DNA of 64,000 bases from Neisseria leonii (GCF_028776105.2 NZ_CP145606.1:434001-498000), one strand, 5' to 3'. Positions 1 through 11,010 are shown, counted from the first letter of the stretch. Notes: generated by a model from the sequence alone, not told the origin. Numbers and translations: made by a program.

Positions 1-809
1 TTGACGATTTGATCGTATACCGCACCAACGAAGCCGAAACCCAATACCGCATCGTTTCCAACGGCGCCACCCGCGAGAAAGATTCCGCCCAGTTTGCCAA
101 AATCGGCGCAGAATTCGGCATCGCGATCAATCCGCGCTACGATCTGGCCATGCTGGCCGTTCAAGGCCCGAAAGCCGTGGAAAAACTCCTGAAAGTGAAG
201 CCCGAATGGGCGGAAACGGTAAACAATCTGGCCGTATTCCAAGGTGCCGATTTGGGCGGCGACTGGTTTGTCGCCCGCACCGGCTACACTGGTGAAGACG
301 GCGTGGAAGTGATTCTTCCCGGCAGCGAAGCCAACGCCTTTTTTGCCCAATTGCGCGAAGCGGGTGTGCAGCCGTGCGGTCTCGGTGCACGCGACACCCT
401 GCGTATGGAAGCAGGCATGAACCTCTACGGCAACGATATGGACGACGACACCAGCCCGCTCGAAGCCGGTATGGGCTGGACGGTGGACTTGAAAGACGAA
501 AACCGCGATTTTGTCGGTAAAACCGCGCTGCTGGCTTTGAAAGAAAAAGGCGTGGCGTTCAAGCAGGCCGGCCTCTTGCTCGCCAAAGGCGGCGTATTGC
601 GCGACCATATGGAAGTGATTACCGACGCGGGCAAAGGCATCACCACCAGCGGCGTGTTCTCGCCCAGCCTGAAACAGTCCATCGCCATCGCCCGAGTGCC
701 GAAAGATTTCAACGGCGATACGGCCAAAGTATTGATGCGTGGCAAAGAAGTAGACGTGCGCGTGTTGAAACTGCCGTTTGTGCGCAACGGCAAGCAGCAG
801 TTTGAATAA
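1..809 (+). CDS. gcvT: Aminomethyltransferase GcvT (glycine cleavage T protein), 5' truncated
   Basis: This is the tetrahydrofolate-dependent T protein of the glycine cleavage system. It transfers the aminomethyl group from lipoyl-GcvH to THF, releasing ammonia and methylene-THF. The reading frame is open to the window edge; the codons at 3-8 (Asp-Asp) precede the family's LIVYR segment, so the TTG at position 9 is not the true start. About 268 residues remain of a family length near 360, so roughly the first quarter lies outside. Visible family features are GYTGEDG, the [18 protein letters not shown] block and the C-terminal GCV_T barrel with [19 protein letters not shown]-pair terminator follows. 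gcvH lies downstream, separated by two small lipoprotein genes. Confidence 0.97.
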   Translation, partial: DDLIVYRTNEAETQYRIVSNGATREKDSAQFAKIGAEFGIAINPRYDLAMLAVQGPKAVEKLLKVKPEWAETVNNLAVFQGADLGGDWFVARTGYTGEDGVEVILPGSEANAFFAQLREAGVQPCGLGARDTLRMEAGMNLYGNDMDDDTSPLEAGMGWTVDLKDENRDFVGKTALLALKEKGVAFKQAGLLLAKGGVLRDHMEVITDAGKGITTSGVFSPSLKQSIAIARVPKDFNGDTAKVLMRGKEVDVRVLKLPFVRNGKQQFE

Positions 810-823
810 ATCGGTGTATTCTG

Positions 824-862
824 CTTTCAGACGGCCCAAATGAAGAAAGGCCGTCTGAAAAC
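824..862. terminator. Inverted DUS pair, probable terminator after gcvT
   Basis: TTTCAGACGGCC at 825-836 is followed by AGGCCGTCTGAAA at 848-860. Together they form a 12-bp GC-rich stem with an 11-nt loop, the usual neisserial arrangement of two uptake sequences acting as a terminator. Confidence 0.75.
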
Positions 863-899
863 GGATTGTCCGGTCAAACAGAAAGCAGAAAGGAATACC

Positions 900-1019
900 G
901 TGAACAAAGCATTGCGGCTTGTGCCGCTGCTGCTGGCATTGGCTGCCTGTGATGCCAAAGATATCTGTCTGGATCAGGGCGGGCGTTATCATGAAACAAC
1001 CAAACAGTGCGAAAAATAA
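900..1019 (+). CDS. Small 39-aa lipoprotein
   Basis: A GTG-start ORF of 39 codons, preceded by an AAAGGA ribosome-binding site 6-7 bases upstream. The protein has Asn-Lys after the start, a leucine-rich hydrophobic core, and the lipobox LALAAC ending at Cys17. The predicted mature peptide is only 23 residues and holds two further cysteines (CLDQGG and QCEK), which could form a disulfide. It lies between gcvT and gcvH. I do not recognise a named family; it resembles other tiny entericidin-like or envelope lipoproteins only in architecture. The call rests on the start, RBS and lipobox. Confidence 0.6.
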   Translation: MNKALRLVPLLLALAACDAKDICLDQGGRYHETTKQCEK

Positions 1020-1104
1020 GTTTTCGGCCTGTGCTGCCTGAATGATTTCCGCTGTATCAGGCCGTTTGAAAACCGTATGACTGTTTTATGAATCGTAAGT
1101 ATTG

Positions 1105-1551
1105 ATGATGAAAAACATTTTTCTGGCCGCCGCCGCTTTTCTTCTGGCAGCCTGTGCCGCCACGCAGCCCGTCGGCCGGCAGATGGGGCAGATTCGGCAG
1201 GCTGTGGTTGCCAAAGGTCAGGTTGTCGATCAGATGCTCTTTGTCCGAGTGCCGTCGCCGGGCAATCCGGTGTCGGAAGGCATGATGCTGGCCGCTTTGG
1301 CTGCCGGTACGCAGAGTAACGCAGTCAAAGGGATTACCGAAATCCTGACGGCACGTCCGAATGCACCCTTGGGAATTGTCGGTAACAGCCGCGCGGTGAA
1401 TGTGGCCACGCTCAAACGCGCATTGGCCGACCTGCCCGCCGTCCCCGCTGCCCGCGAATATGCCGTTTATCTTGATGCTTCACCCGCCGATCTGGCTGCG
1501 TTGCAGCAGGCAGCGGCCGGGAAAAATATCCGCATTTTCGGTTTGCAATAA
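1105..1551 (+). CDS. Hypothetical lipoprotein (148 aa)
   Basis: A predicted outer- or inner-membrane lipoprotein. It has a short Lys-containing N terminus, a hydrophobic segment rich in Ala/Leu, and the lipobox LLAAC with Cys near residue 17. The mature part is an alpha/beta mix with no motif I can assign; its middle ([18 protein letters not shown]) looks amphipathic. Three possible starts occur in tandem (TTG 1102, ATG 1105, ATG 1108); an ATG is preferred, and no strong Shine-Dalgarno separates the two ATGs. It sits directly before gcvH with a 32-bp gap, so it may be co-transcribed, but nothing shows a role in glycine cleavage. Confidence 0.75.
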   Translation: MMKNIFLAAAAFLLAACAATQPVGRQMGQIRQAVVAKGQVVDQMLFVRVPSPGNPVSEGMMLAALAAGTQSNAVKGITEILTARPNAPLGIVGNSRAVNVATLKRALADLPAVPAAREYAVYLDASPADLAALQQAAAGKNIRIFGLQ

Positions 1552-1583
1552 ACCACACCCACCTTTTCAATATGGAGAATACC

Positions 1584-1967
1584 ATGAGCAATATCCCTGC
1601 CGAATTGAAATACGTTGCCAGCCACGAATGGCTGCGTCTGGAAAATGACGGGACTGTTACCGTCGGCATTACCGAACACGCGCAAGAGCTGTTGGGCGAC
1701 ATCGTGTTTGTCGAGCTGCCCGAAGTCGGCACCGGGCTGGCTGCCGACGAGCAGGCCGGCGTGGTGGAATCGGTGAAAGCCGCTTCCGATGTGTACGCGC
1801 CGATTGCGGGCGAAGTGGTGGCGGTAAACGATGCGCTGACTGCCGCACCCGAAACTGCCAACAGCGACCCGTACGGCGAAGGCTGGTTCTTCAAAATCAA
1901 ACCCGCCGATGCGGCCGATTTGGACGGCCTGCTGAGCGCGGAACAATACGCCGCAGAAATCGGCTGA
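1584..1967 (+). CDS. gcvH: Glycine cleavage system H protein
   Basis: The lipoyl-carrier protein that shuttles the aminomethyl intermediate from GcvP to GcvT and dihydrolipoamide to the L protein. It has 127 residues, normal for GcvH. The lipoylation site is Lys65 in ESVKAASD, inside a biotinyl/lipoyl hammerhead fold, with [13 protein letters not shown] before it and the family C terminus [13 protein letters not shown] after. The ATG at 1584 is chosen because GGAG lies just upstream; an in-frame ATG at 1572 overlaps that RBS. GcvP is encoded at 7710 and the lipoylation enzymes LipA/LipB at 38-40 kb. Confidence 0.97.
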   Translation: MSNIPAELKYVASHEWLRLENDGTVTVGITEHAQELLGDIVFVELPEVGTGLAADEQAGVVESVKAASDVYAPIAGEVVAVNDALTAAPETANSDPYGEGWFFKIKPADAADLDGLLSAEQYAAEIG

Positions 1968-1988
1968 GTGCGTTAAACGTTCTCGGCC

Positions 1989-2034
1989 AAGGCCGTCTGA
2001 AATGGCTGTTCGGGCTTTTTCAGACGGCCTTTTT
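1989..2034. terminator. Inverted DUS pair terminator after gcvH
   Basis: AGGCCGTCTGAAA at 1990-2002 pairs with TTTTTCAGACGGCC at 2016-2029, followed by a T-run. It matches the DUS-terminator layout used throughout the window. Confidence 0.85.
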
Positions 2035-2181
2035 GCGGTTTTGACGGTTCGCGGTTTGGCCGGAAACCGCCGGAGTTGCTTCCGCATACGGCAAGGCGTT
2101 TTTTCGGGCGGTGTTTTTTAGCGGTGTTTTTTAAGTAAAAATACGGGCGGATACCCGAAACGGACAGATAGGGAGCAAAAT

Positions 2182-2871
2182 ATGAAAACCTTGGGCATTA
2201 TCGGCGGCATGAGTGCCGAAAGCACGGTTCTGTATTATCAGATCATCAACCGCGAGGCCAACCGCCGTTTGGGCGGCAACAGCAGCGCGGATATTGTGAT
2301 GCACAGTGTCAATTTTGAAACAGTGGCCGCGATGCAGCGGGCGGGCGACTGGCAGGGTGCGGGTGCCATGCTGGCGGACAGTGCGCGCAAACTGGTGCAG
2401 GCGGGCGCACAGGCCATTGTGTTGGCCACCAATACCATGCACAAAGTCGCGCCTGCCATTGAAGCGGCTGTGCCGGTGCCGCTGATTCATGTGGTCGATG
2501 CCACCGCAGCGGCAGTTAAGGCGGCGGGCTTGCAGAAAGTTGCCCTGTTGGGTACGCGCTTTACCATGAGCGACAGTTTTTACAGCGGCCGTATGCGCGC
2601 TTTGGGCGTGGAAACGCTGGTGCCGTCTGAAAGCCATCAGGACGAAATCCACCGTGTGATTTTCGAAGAGTTGTGCTGCAACCGCATAACCGAAACGGCC
2701 AAACAAAGCTACCTGAGTGCCATCGAAAGTTTGCGGGAAGCGGGCGCGCAGGGCGTCATTTTCGGCTGCACCGAAATCGGCTTGCTGCTGAAAGCCGAAG
2801 ACTGTCCGCTGCCCGTATTCGACAGTGCCGAAATCCATGCGTTGGCTGCGGCCGATTTTGCGCTGGGGTAA
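2182..2871 (+). CDS. Aspartate/glutamate racemase family protein (YgeA-like)
   Basis: A 229-residue Asp/Glu racemase fold, predicted to interconvert L- and D-amino acids without PLP. The N terminus MKTLGIIGGMSAEST is the family signature. In classical members two cysteines act as acid/base pair. Here the first position is Thr83 (ATNTMH) and only the second is cysteine (Cys196, FGCTEIG). E. coli YgeA, described as an L-aspartate/glutamate-specific racemase, has the same Thr/Cys asymmetry, so activity is plausible and the substitution is not a defect. The RBS is GGGAGC before ATG 2182. It looks monocistronic, and the substrate is uncertain. Confidence 0.88.
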   Translation: MKTLGIIGGMSAESTVLYYQIINREANRRLGGNSSADIVMHSVNFETVAAMQRAGDWQGAGAMLADSARKLVQAGAQAIVLATNTMHKVAPAIEAAVPVPLIHVVDATAAAVKAAGLQKVALLGTRFTMSDSFYSGRMRALGVETLVPSESHQDEIHRVIFEELCCNRITETAKQSYLSAIESLREAGAQGVIFGCTEIGLLLKAEDCPLPVFDSAEIHALAAADFALG

Positions 2872-3017
2872 ATGGAAAGATACCGTTGGGTTTCTGGGAT
2901 TTTAACGCGGTCGATACAGAAGCTCGAACCGGGCTGATGCAATCATCACGGCTGAGGTTTCAAGGTGTTGTGAAGTTTTTTGAGTTTGTTTGAATCTATC
3001 ATATAGGCCGTCTGAAA

Positions 3018-3572
3018 ATGTCCGAGACATATTGCGCGTTCTGCCATGCTTTGCCCGAAAACAGCGATAATCCCAACCGCCGTTATCACGACTGCGAATA
3101 CGGTTTCCCCCTGGCGGACGACAACGCGCTTTTCGGCCGCCTGCTGCTGGAAATCAATCAGGCCGGTTTGAGCTGGACCACCATTTTAAACAAACAGGCC
3201 GCTTTTCAGACGGCCTATTCGGGCTTCGATATTGCCGCCGTGGCCGCATATGGTGCGGCCGACCGCGAACGGCTGCTGGCCGATGCGGGCATCGTGCGCA
3301 ACCGCCTGAAAATCGATGCGGCGGTTTACAATGCGCGGCAGATTCTGCTGTTGCAGGGTGAATACGGTTCGTTCCAAAACTGGCTCGATGCGCACCACCC
3401 GCAGGATTTGGTGCAGTGGGTGAAACTGTTTAAAAGCCGCTTCAAATTTGTCGGCCGCGAGATTGTGAACGAATTTTTGATGAGTACGGGCTATCTGCCC
3501 GGCGCGCATACGGCGGATTGTCCCGTTTATGCCGAAGTATTGCGCCGCAAGCCCAAATGGCATCAGGCATAA
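3018..3572 (+). CDS. tag: DNA-3-methyladenine glycosylase I
   Basis: A base-excision repair enzyme that removes 3-methyladenine from alkylated DNA. The protein has 184 residues, the usual length. Family features are the N-terminal Cys (YCAFC) and YHDCEYGFP, the QAGLSWTTILNK helix-hairpin-helix region, LADAGIVRNRLKI, KSRFKFVGREI, and the C-terminal HTADC (His164, Cys168) that together with Cys and His near the N terminus bind the structural zinc in Tag. A DUS (AGGCCGTCTGAA, about 3005-3016) abuts the ATG and occupies the place of a Shine-Dalgarno. Another DUS lies in frame inside the gene near 3206. It converges with ilvE. Confidence 0.95.
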   Translation: MSETYCAFCHALPENSDNPNRRYHDCEYGFPLADDNALFGRLLLEINQAGLSWTTILNKQAAFQTAYSGFDIAAVAAYGAADRERLLADAGIVRNRLKIDAAVYNARQILLLQGEYGSFQNWLDAHHPQDLVQWVKLFKSRFKFVGREIVNEFLMSTGYLPGAHTADCPVYAEVLRRKPKWHQA

Positions 3573-3600
3573 AAAAACCTGCCGTTTCCGGCAGGTTTTC
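3573..3600. terminator. Bidirectional rho-independent terminator between tag and ilvE
   Basis: A perfect AACCTGCC / GGCAGGTT stem with a short loop, flanked by an A-run on the left and a T-run on the right. It can serve both convergent genes and is not DUS-based. Confidence 0.85.
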
Positions 3601-3611
3601 GGGACGCGGCA

Positions 3612-4610
3612 TCAGCAGACGGCGGTCAGCCAGCCGTAGCGGTCTTCGGCCAGACCGAATTGAATATCGGTAACGGCTTTGCGGATGGCGTTGCCCTGTT
3701 CTGTGCCGGAAACGGCGATTTCTTCGCCGCCGATGATAAAAGACGTAACCGGCGAAATCACCGCCGCCGTGCCGGTCAGAATCGCTTCCGCGCCGTCCTG
3801 TACCGCCGCTTTGAGTTCATCGACTGTAAAGTTCCGCTCATCGACGGCATAGCCCAAGCCGGCAGCCACTTTCAGCACCGAATCGCGGGTAACGCCGTGG
3901 AGGAATTCGTCGGTCAGCGGCTTGGTGATGATGGTGCGGTTGTGGATCAGGGCGAAGTTGGACGCGCCGGTTTCCTGCACATCGCCGCCGGGGCAGAACA
4001 AGACTTGGGCCGCACCGTATTCGGCTTTGGCTTTCAGTACCCAAGGCATGGCCGAGGCGTAATTGCCGCCGCATTTGACGCGCCCCATATGCGGCGCGCA
4101 GCGGATATGTTCCGTTTCCACCAGCAGTTTGACCGGTGAGCCGGCTTGGAAATAGTCGCCCACGGGCGAGGCCAGAATATAGAGCAGGGCAGTATCGGAG
4201 GGTGCACCGGCCTTGCCGATGACGGGATCGGTGCCGATGAGGGTGGGGCGCAGATAGAGCGAGGCGGGCGCATCGGGAATTTCGTCGGCGGCACGGCGCA
4301 CCAATTCGACGAGTGCATCCAGAAACTGTTTGCTGTCGGGGACGGGCAGATTGAGAATGCGCGCGCTCTGCTGCATACGCGCGATATTGGCTTCGGGGCG
4401 GAACAGGACAATTTTTCCGTCGGCCTGACGGAAAGCTTTCAGGCCTTCGAAACATTCGCTGCCGTAATGCAGGGAATGCGCGCCGGGCGTCAGTTTCAAT
4501 TCGTCCGCAGACTGCCAGACGGTCGGCTGCCAAGTGCCGTCCTGGTAGGCGATAACGGGCATTTCGGCATGGAAAACGCTGCCGAATACGGCGGGTACGG
4601 GGCGGTTCAT
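3612..4610 (-). CDS. ilvE: Branched-chain amino acid aminotransferase
   Basis: A class IV PLP aminotransferase that performs the last step of Leu, Ile and Val synthesis, exchanging the amino group with glutamate/2-oxoglutarate. The protein has 332 residues. The PLP lysine is Lys179 in GRVKCGGNYA. Other class IV signatures are SLHYGSECFEGLKAF near residue 46, RPEANIARM near 71 and EAILTGTAAVISPV near 275. The length and the KCGGNYA motif point to the longer BCAT II type. AAAGGT precedes the ATG. It is divergent from the EamA gene at 4786. Confidence 0.97.
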   Translation of the reverse strand: MNRPVPAVFGSVFHAEMPVIAYQDGTWQPTVWQSADELKLTPGAHSLHYGSECFEGLKAFRQADGKIVLFRPEANIARMQQSARILNLPVPDSKQFLDALVELVRRAADEIPDAPASLYLRPTLIGTDPVIGKAGAPSDTALLYILASPVGDYFQAGSPVKLLVETEHIRCAPHMGRVKCGGNYASAMPWVLKAKAEYGAAQVLFCPGGDVQETGASNFALIHNRTIITKPLTDEFLHGVTRDSVLKVAAGLGYAVDERNFTVDELKAAVQDGAEAILTGTAAVISPVTSFIIGGEEIAVSGTEQGNAIRKAVTDIQFGLAEDRYGWLTAVC

Positions 4611-4658
4611 GGGTTTACCTTTTTCAATAGTGGTTGGGCAGGGCGGCGCAGCGGCCGG

Positions 4659-4689
4659 TTGCGTAAAGTTTTCTTAAAGTGTGTACAAT
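4659..4689 (+). promoter_or_regulatory. Possible sigma70 promoter for the EamA/MFS pair
   Basis: TTGCGT at 4659-4664 and TACAAT at 4684-4689 with a 19-bp spacer, about 100 bp before the EamA start. The -10 box is good; the spacing is long. Confidence 0.4.
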
Positions 4690-4785
4690 ACTCTGTGTTC
4701 CGCCTGTCTGGCAAGTAGGGCGGTGCGGGACGGCCGTCTGAAAAGCGGGTCGGACCGCGACGGGCAAAGCCGGAGGATAAAGGGA

Positions 4786-5664
4786 ATGGACGGACGTGAT
4801 GCACTGATTGCCGGATTGGTGGTAACGGCGTGGGGCGTGAATTTTGCGGTGATGAAGGCCGGTTTGGCCGAGTTGTCGCCTGCGGTTTTGGGTTTGCTGC
4901 GTTTTTCGCTGCTGCTGCCTGCGGTGTGTCTGCTGCCGAGGCCGGCCGTGCGTTGGTACTGGCTGGCACTGTACGGCTTGTGCATCAGTTTCGGCCAGTT
5001 CGGCATGATGTTTACCGCACTGTCGTGGGGTATGCCGTCGGGTCTGGCTGCGCTGCTGTTGCAGTCGCAGGTATTTTTTACCGTGATACTGGCGGTCGTG
5101 TGGCTGCGCGAACCGGTGGCCGGGCACCACCTGCCCGCCATGCTTCTGGCCGCTGCGGGTCTGCTGCTGGCGGGGATCGGCCAATACCGGGGGGTAGTGC
5201 CGCTGGCGGCACTGTGGGCGGTGCTGGCGGCGGCAATGTCTTGGGCCTTGGGTAATCTGACGGTGAAGTTTATCGGGCGGGTGAATCCGCTGTCTTTGGT
5301 GGCGTGGGGCAATATTTCGTCATGGGCGGCGTTTTTGCTGTTGTCGCTGTGGTTGTACGGGGCGGGCGAAGTCGGGCGGCAGATCGCGGATTTGAGTGCG
5401 GGCGGCTGGTTGGCGGCGGCGTTTTTGGCGTATGTGTCGGGGTTGTTCGGTTACGGCGGTTGGGGGCGCTTGTTGGCGCGTTATCCGGCTTCGCTGGTAA
5501 CGCCTCTGGCTCTGTTGGTGCCGGTTATCGCGCTGTTGGTATCCGCACTGGTGCTGGGCGAGCGTTTGAACGGCTGGCAGTGGGGCGGTGTGGCGGTGGT
5601 GATGGCCGCACTGCTGGTACAGGTGTCCGGCGGCCGTTTGCGTGTGCGCGGGAGGGAGAAATGA
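4786..5664 (+). CDS. EamA/DMT-superfamily permease
   Basis: An inner-membrane transporter of the drug/metabolite superfamily with two EamA repeats and about ten hydrophobic segments in 292 residues. The opening TAWGVNFAVMKAGLAELSP and the mid-protein GNLTVKFIGR are typical of the YedA/EamA group. The substrate cannot be told from sequence; relatives export amino acids or metabolites. The start is ATG 4786, preceded by CGGAGG; an upstream in-frame extension to 4681 has no RBS and crosses a DUS. Its stop overlaps the next ATG (ATGA), so it is translationally coupled to the MFS gene. Confidence 0.9.
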   Translation: MDGRDALIAGLVVTAWGVNFAVMKAGLAELSPAVLGLLRFSLLLPAVCLLPRPAVRWYWLALYGLCISFGQFGMMFTALSWGMPSGLAALLLQSQVFFTVILAVVWLREPVAGHHLPAMLLAAAGLLLAGIGQYRGVVPLAALWAVLAAAMSWALGNLTVKFIGRVNPLSLVAWGNISSWAAFLLLSLWLYGAGEVGRQIADLSAGGWLAAAFLAYVSGLFGYGGWGRLLARYPASLVTPLALLVPVIALLVSALVLGERLNGWQWGGVAVVMAALLVQVSGGRLRVRGREK

Positions 5665-6842
5665 CGGCGGGCAATACGCCTGTGCGGGCGGCGGATTGGG
5701 GGGTGCGGCTGGCGGTAATGCTGACCGGCCTGTTTGCGTTTTTGCAGGTGTATTCGGTGCAGGCCGTGCTGCCGTTTCTGATGCGCGATTTGGCGGCAGG
5801 TGAGGTGGAGGCCGGGTTGGCGGTGGGGGCGACGGTGGCGGGTGTAGATCTCGTTTCTCCCATTATCATTAAAAAAAAAAATGCGTTCGGGCGCAAACGC
5901 TTTATTGTCGGCAGCCTGCTGTTTCTGGCTGTGCCCACCGCGCTGCTGGGCTGGTCGGATTCGATGCGCGAAATGATGATGTGGCGGCTGTTGCAGGGCG
6001 TGGCGGTGCCGGGGATTACGGTGGTGCTGATTGCCTATGTGGGCGAAGAGTTTGAAGGGGCGCTGATGACGCGCCTGATGGGGCTGTATGTGGCGGGTAC
6101 GGTGTTGGGCGGTTTCCTCGGCCGCTTTCTGCTCGGCCATTTGAACGACTGGCTGGGCTGGCGGCAGGGGTTTTGGATAATGGCGGCTTTCAGCGCATTG
6201 GGTGCACTGTTCGTCCGGCAGCGGCTGCCCGAATCGCGCCGTTTTGAGGCCAAACCCGATTTTCAGACGGCCTTGTCCACGCTTTACGGCCATTTGCACA
6301 ACCCTTATGTGCTGACGGCCTGCCTGCTCGGTGCCTGTGTGCTGTATTCGCTGGTGGGCTGTTTTACCTATATCAACCTGCATCTGGCCGATACGCCGTA
6401 CCGTTTGGGCAGCTCGGATTTGGCCAATCTGTTTGCAGTTTATTTAATCGGCATGGTGATTACCCCTTTATCGTCGCGCCTGATCGGCCGCTGGGGCAGT
6501 GCGAAAACCGTCATGGGGGCGGTGCTGCTGTCGGCATTGGGGGTAGTCGGTACGCTGGCCGCGCCTTTGTGGCTGATTGTGCTGTCGCTGGCCGCCATGT
6601 CCAGCGGTGTATTTATCGCGCAGGCGGCTACCATCAGCTATATTGCCGCCTACGTTTCCCAAGGGCGGTCGCTGGCTTCGGGTCTGTATTATGCGGCATA
6701 TTACGGCGGCGGTACGTTGGGGGCGTGGCTGTGCGGGCTGGCATATGCCTACGGCCGGTGGCAGACGGTGGTGCTGATGCTGCTGGCGGTTCAGGCAGCG
6801 GCATTGGCGGTGGCGGCAAAAGGTATGCGCAAGGCCGTCTGA
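5661..6842 (+). CDS. MFS transporter (sequence locally corrupted at 5842-5881)
   Basis: A major facilitator of about 393 residues with twelve predicted membrane segments, similar to CmlA/Bcr-type or arabinose-efflux permeases; substrate unknown. The ATG overlaps the EamA stop codon. The conserved loop between TM2 and TM3, normally G-x-x-[SAD]-D-x-x-G-R-[KR], reads IIIKKKNAFGRKRF: the residues before AFGRKR are replaced by Ile-Lys-Lys-Lys-Asn, encoded by an 11-A run. Residues 61-74 look foreign to the family although the frame is intact. The DNA matches Illumina adapter sequence there (see findings). The stop codon is supplied by a DUS (GCC GTC TGA), giving the C terminus KAV. Confidence 0.88.
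   Translation: MTAGNTPVRAADWGVRLAVMLTGLFAFLQVYSVQAVLPFLMRDLAAGEVEAGLAVGATVAGVDLVSPIIIKKKNAFGRKRFIVGSLLFLAVPTALLGWSDSMREMMMWRLLQGVAVPGITVVLIAYVGEEFEGALMTRLMGLYVAGTVLGGFLGRFLLGHLNDWLGWRQGFWIMAAFSALGALFVRQRLPESRRFEAKPDFQTALSTLYGHLHNPYVLTACLLGACVLYSLVGCFTYINLHLADTPYRLGSSDLANLFAVYLIGMVITPLSSRLIGRWGSAKTVMGAVLLSALGVVGTLAAPLWLIVLSLAAMSSGVFIAQAATISYIAAYVSQGRSLASGLYYAAYYGGGTLGAWLCGLAYAYGRWQTVVLMLLAVQAAALAVAAKGMRKAV
5842..5881. other. Adapter-like stretch with A11 run inside the MFS gene
   Basis: GTGTAGATCTCG at 5842-5853, then ten bases, then TATCATT at 5864-5870, then eleven A's at 5871-5881. These blocks occur with identical spacing at the end of the reverse complement of the Illumina TruSeq universal (P5) adapter, and reads that run past the adapter end typically continue in A. 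The ten intervening bases encode family-like residues (V-S-P-I-I), so the consensus looks like a mosaic of genomic and adapter bases. Confidence 0.8.
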
Positions 6843-6912
6843 AAAACGGGTATACCAGCCAAACATCAGGATTTGCGTTACAATGGCACGCTCCGATGGA
6901 GAAAGATTCATT

Positions 6913-7653
6913 ATGCGGCCGGTTCTGCTGATTGCCGATTTGCATTTGTCGGACGACACGCCCGATTTGAACCGCCTGTTTTTGCAGTTTCTGCATAATT
7001 GGCAGGGCAGGGCGCAGGCACTGTATGTTTTGGGCGATTTGTTTGAGGCGTGGTTGGGCGACGATGTATTGAGCGGTATTGCCCGCGAAGCCGCTGCCGC
7101 TTTGAAAACGTTCGGCCAAAGTACGCCGGTGTATTTTATCTGCGGCAACCGCGATTTTCTGCTCGGCCGCAGATATGCAGAGCAGGCAGGCATGATTCTG
7201 CTGCCCGAAGTGCACAGCGTGGTGCTGCACGGCAAAAACTGCCTGTTGTCGCACGGCGACGAAATGTGTACCGACGATAAAGCCTATCAGCGTTTCCGCT
7301 GCATCATGCGCCGGAAATGGCTGCAAAAAATCCTGCTGTCGCTGCCGAAAAAACAGCGGGCGGCTTTGGCGGAGAAAATGCGCCGTGCCAGCCGTGCGCG
7401 GCAGCAGGCGGTGGGGCAGAGTGCTATTTCTGATGTTACCGAACAGGGCGTTCAGAAGGCCTGGCGGCAGTATCCGCACATTGAAGCGGTGATTCACGGC
7501 CATACCCACCGCCCCGCCGTCCATCATCATCAGAATCAAGGCCGCAGTCTCGCGCGTTATGTCATTCCCGACTGGTACGGCGGCAAAGGCGGCTATGTGG
7601 CGGTCACGCCGCAGCACATCGCGATACACTATATTGAACCGGATGCCGTCTGA
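6913..7653 (+). CDS. lpxH: UDP-2,3-diacylglucosamine diphosphatase LpxH
   Basis: A lipid A biosynthesis enzyme that hydrolyses UDP-2,3-diacylglucosamine to lipid X and UMP at the inner membrane surface. It is a calcineurin-like metallophosphoesterase with the full motif set: [39 protein letters not shown] and HGHTHRP. The protein has 246 residues. The ATG at 6913 is preferred over the upstream 6883 codon because GGAGAAAGA lies in front of it. The stop codon is part of an AT-type DUS (ATGCCGTCTGAA at 7643-7654). gcvP follows 56 bp later and may be co-transcribed. Confidence 0.96.
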   Translation: MRPVLLIADLHLSDDTPDLNRLFLQFLHNWQGRAQALYVLGDLFEAWLGDDVLSGIAREAAAALKTFGQSTPVYFICGNRDFLLGRRYAEQAGMILLPEVHSVVLHGKNCLLSHGDEMCTDDKAYQRFRCIMRRKWLQKILLSLPKKQRAALAEKMRRASRARQQAVGQSAISDVTEQGVQKAWRQYPHIEAVIHGHTHRPAVHHHQNQGRSLARYVIPDWYGGKGGYVAVTPQHIAIHYIEPDAV

Positions 7654-7709
7654 AAACGGCACAACCGATTTTTTGGCCAACCGAACCGTTTCAACGAAAT
7701 GAGGAAAAC

Positions 7710-10565
<2,856 letters not shown>

Positions 10566-10594
10566 CGCAGTAGAAAGCTCAGGCTAAGGTAGGG

Positions 10595-10641
10595 AAAGGC
10601 CGTCTGAAAATGCCGTATCAGTGTTTTCAGACGGCCTTTTT
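10595..10641. terminator. Inverted DUS pair terminator after gcvP
   Basis: AAAGGCCGTCTGAAAA and TTTTCAGACGGCCTTT form a long perfect stem, followed by T's. Confidence 0.88.
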
Positions 10642-10981
10642 GCAGCCTGATCGGCGGCGTCGGAGAAAAGCAGACACGGCTGTGGAGTGGTGTTAATTTT
10701 GATACCTGAGGAAATTAGATGGATTTGATTTTTTAGATTTTGATTTCTAAAAGATTTTTCAGATTTTGGTGTAAAAAGCGGCTTTGATACTTTTTGACGG
10801 AACTGCTCAGGAATGAGCGAATTTTTGTGATGCCCGACAATCCGCTGTTTTCCTGCAATAAATTCCCTCCATAACCGTTGCGCGGCTTGCCAGTATCAAA
10901 GATAACCCGTTTACATCTGTCGGCCGGGTGTCAAAGGTCGCCCGAAAAGGTGTTAAAAATCGCGCGGTTTTATACGGCTGC
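10642..10981. other. Gene-free AT-richer spacer before tRNA-Ser
   Basis: About 340 bp without a supportable gene. It is richer in A/T than its surroundings, with several T-runs at 10720-10800. The short ORFs present have no RBS or family signature. The next feature is the tRNA promoter. Confidence 0.5.
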
Positions 10982-11010
10982 TTGCCTGCAAACCGTTTTG
11001 TCCGTATAAT
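10982..11010 (+). promoter_or_regulatory. Sigma70 promoter of tRNA-Ser(GGA)
   Basis: TTGCCT at 10982-10987 and a perfect TATAAT at 11005-11010 with a 17-bp spacer, ending 14 bp before the tRNA. Confidence 0.8.

Noticed and set aside
5304-5660. Extended MFS reading frame starting inside the EamA gene
   Set aside because: The segment overlaps EamA in another frame and is Gly/Val/Arg-rich; the ATGA-overlap start at 5661 gives the proper MFS N terminus.
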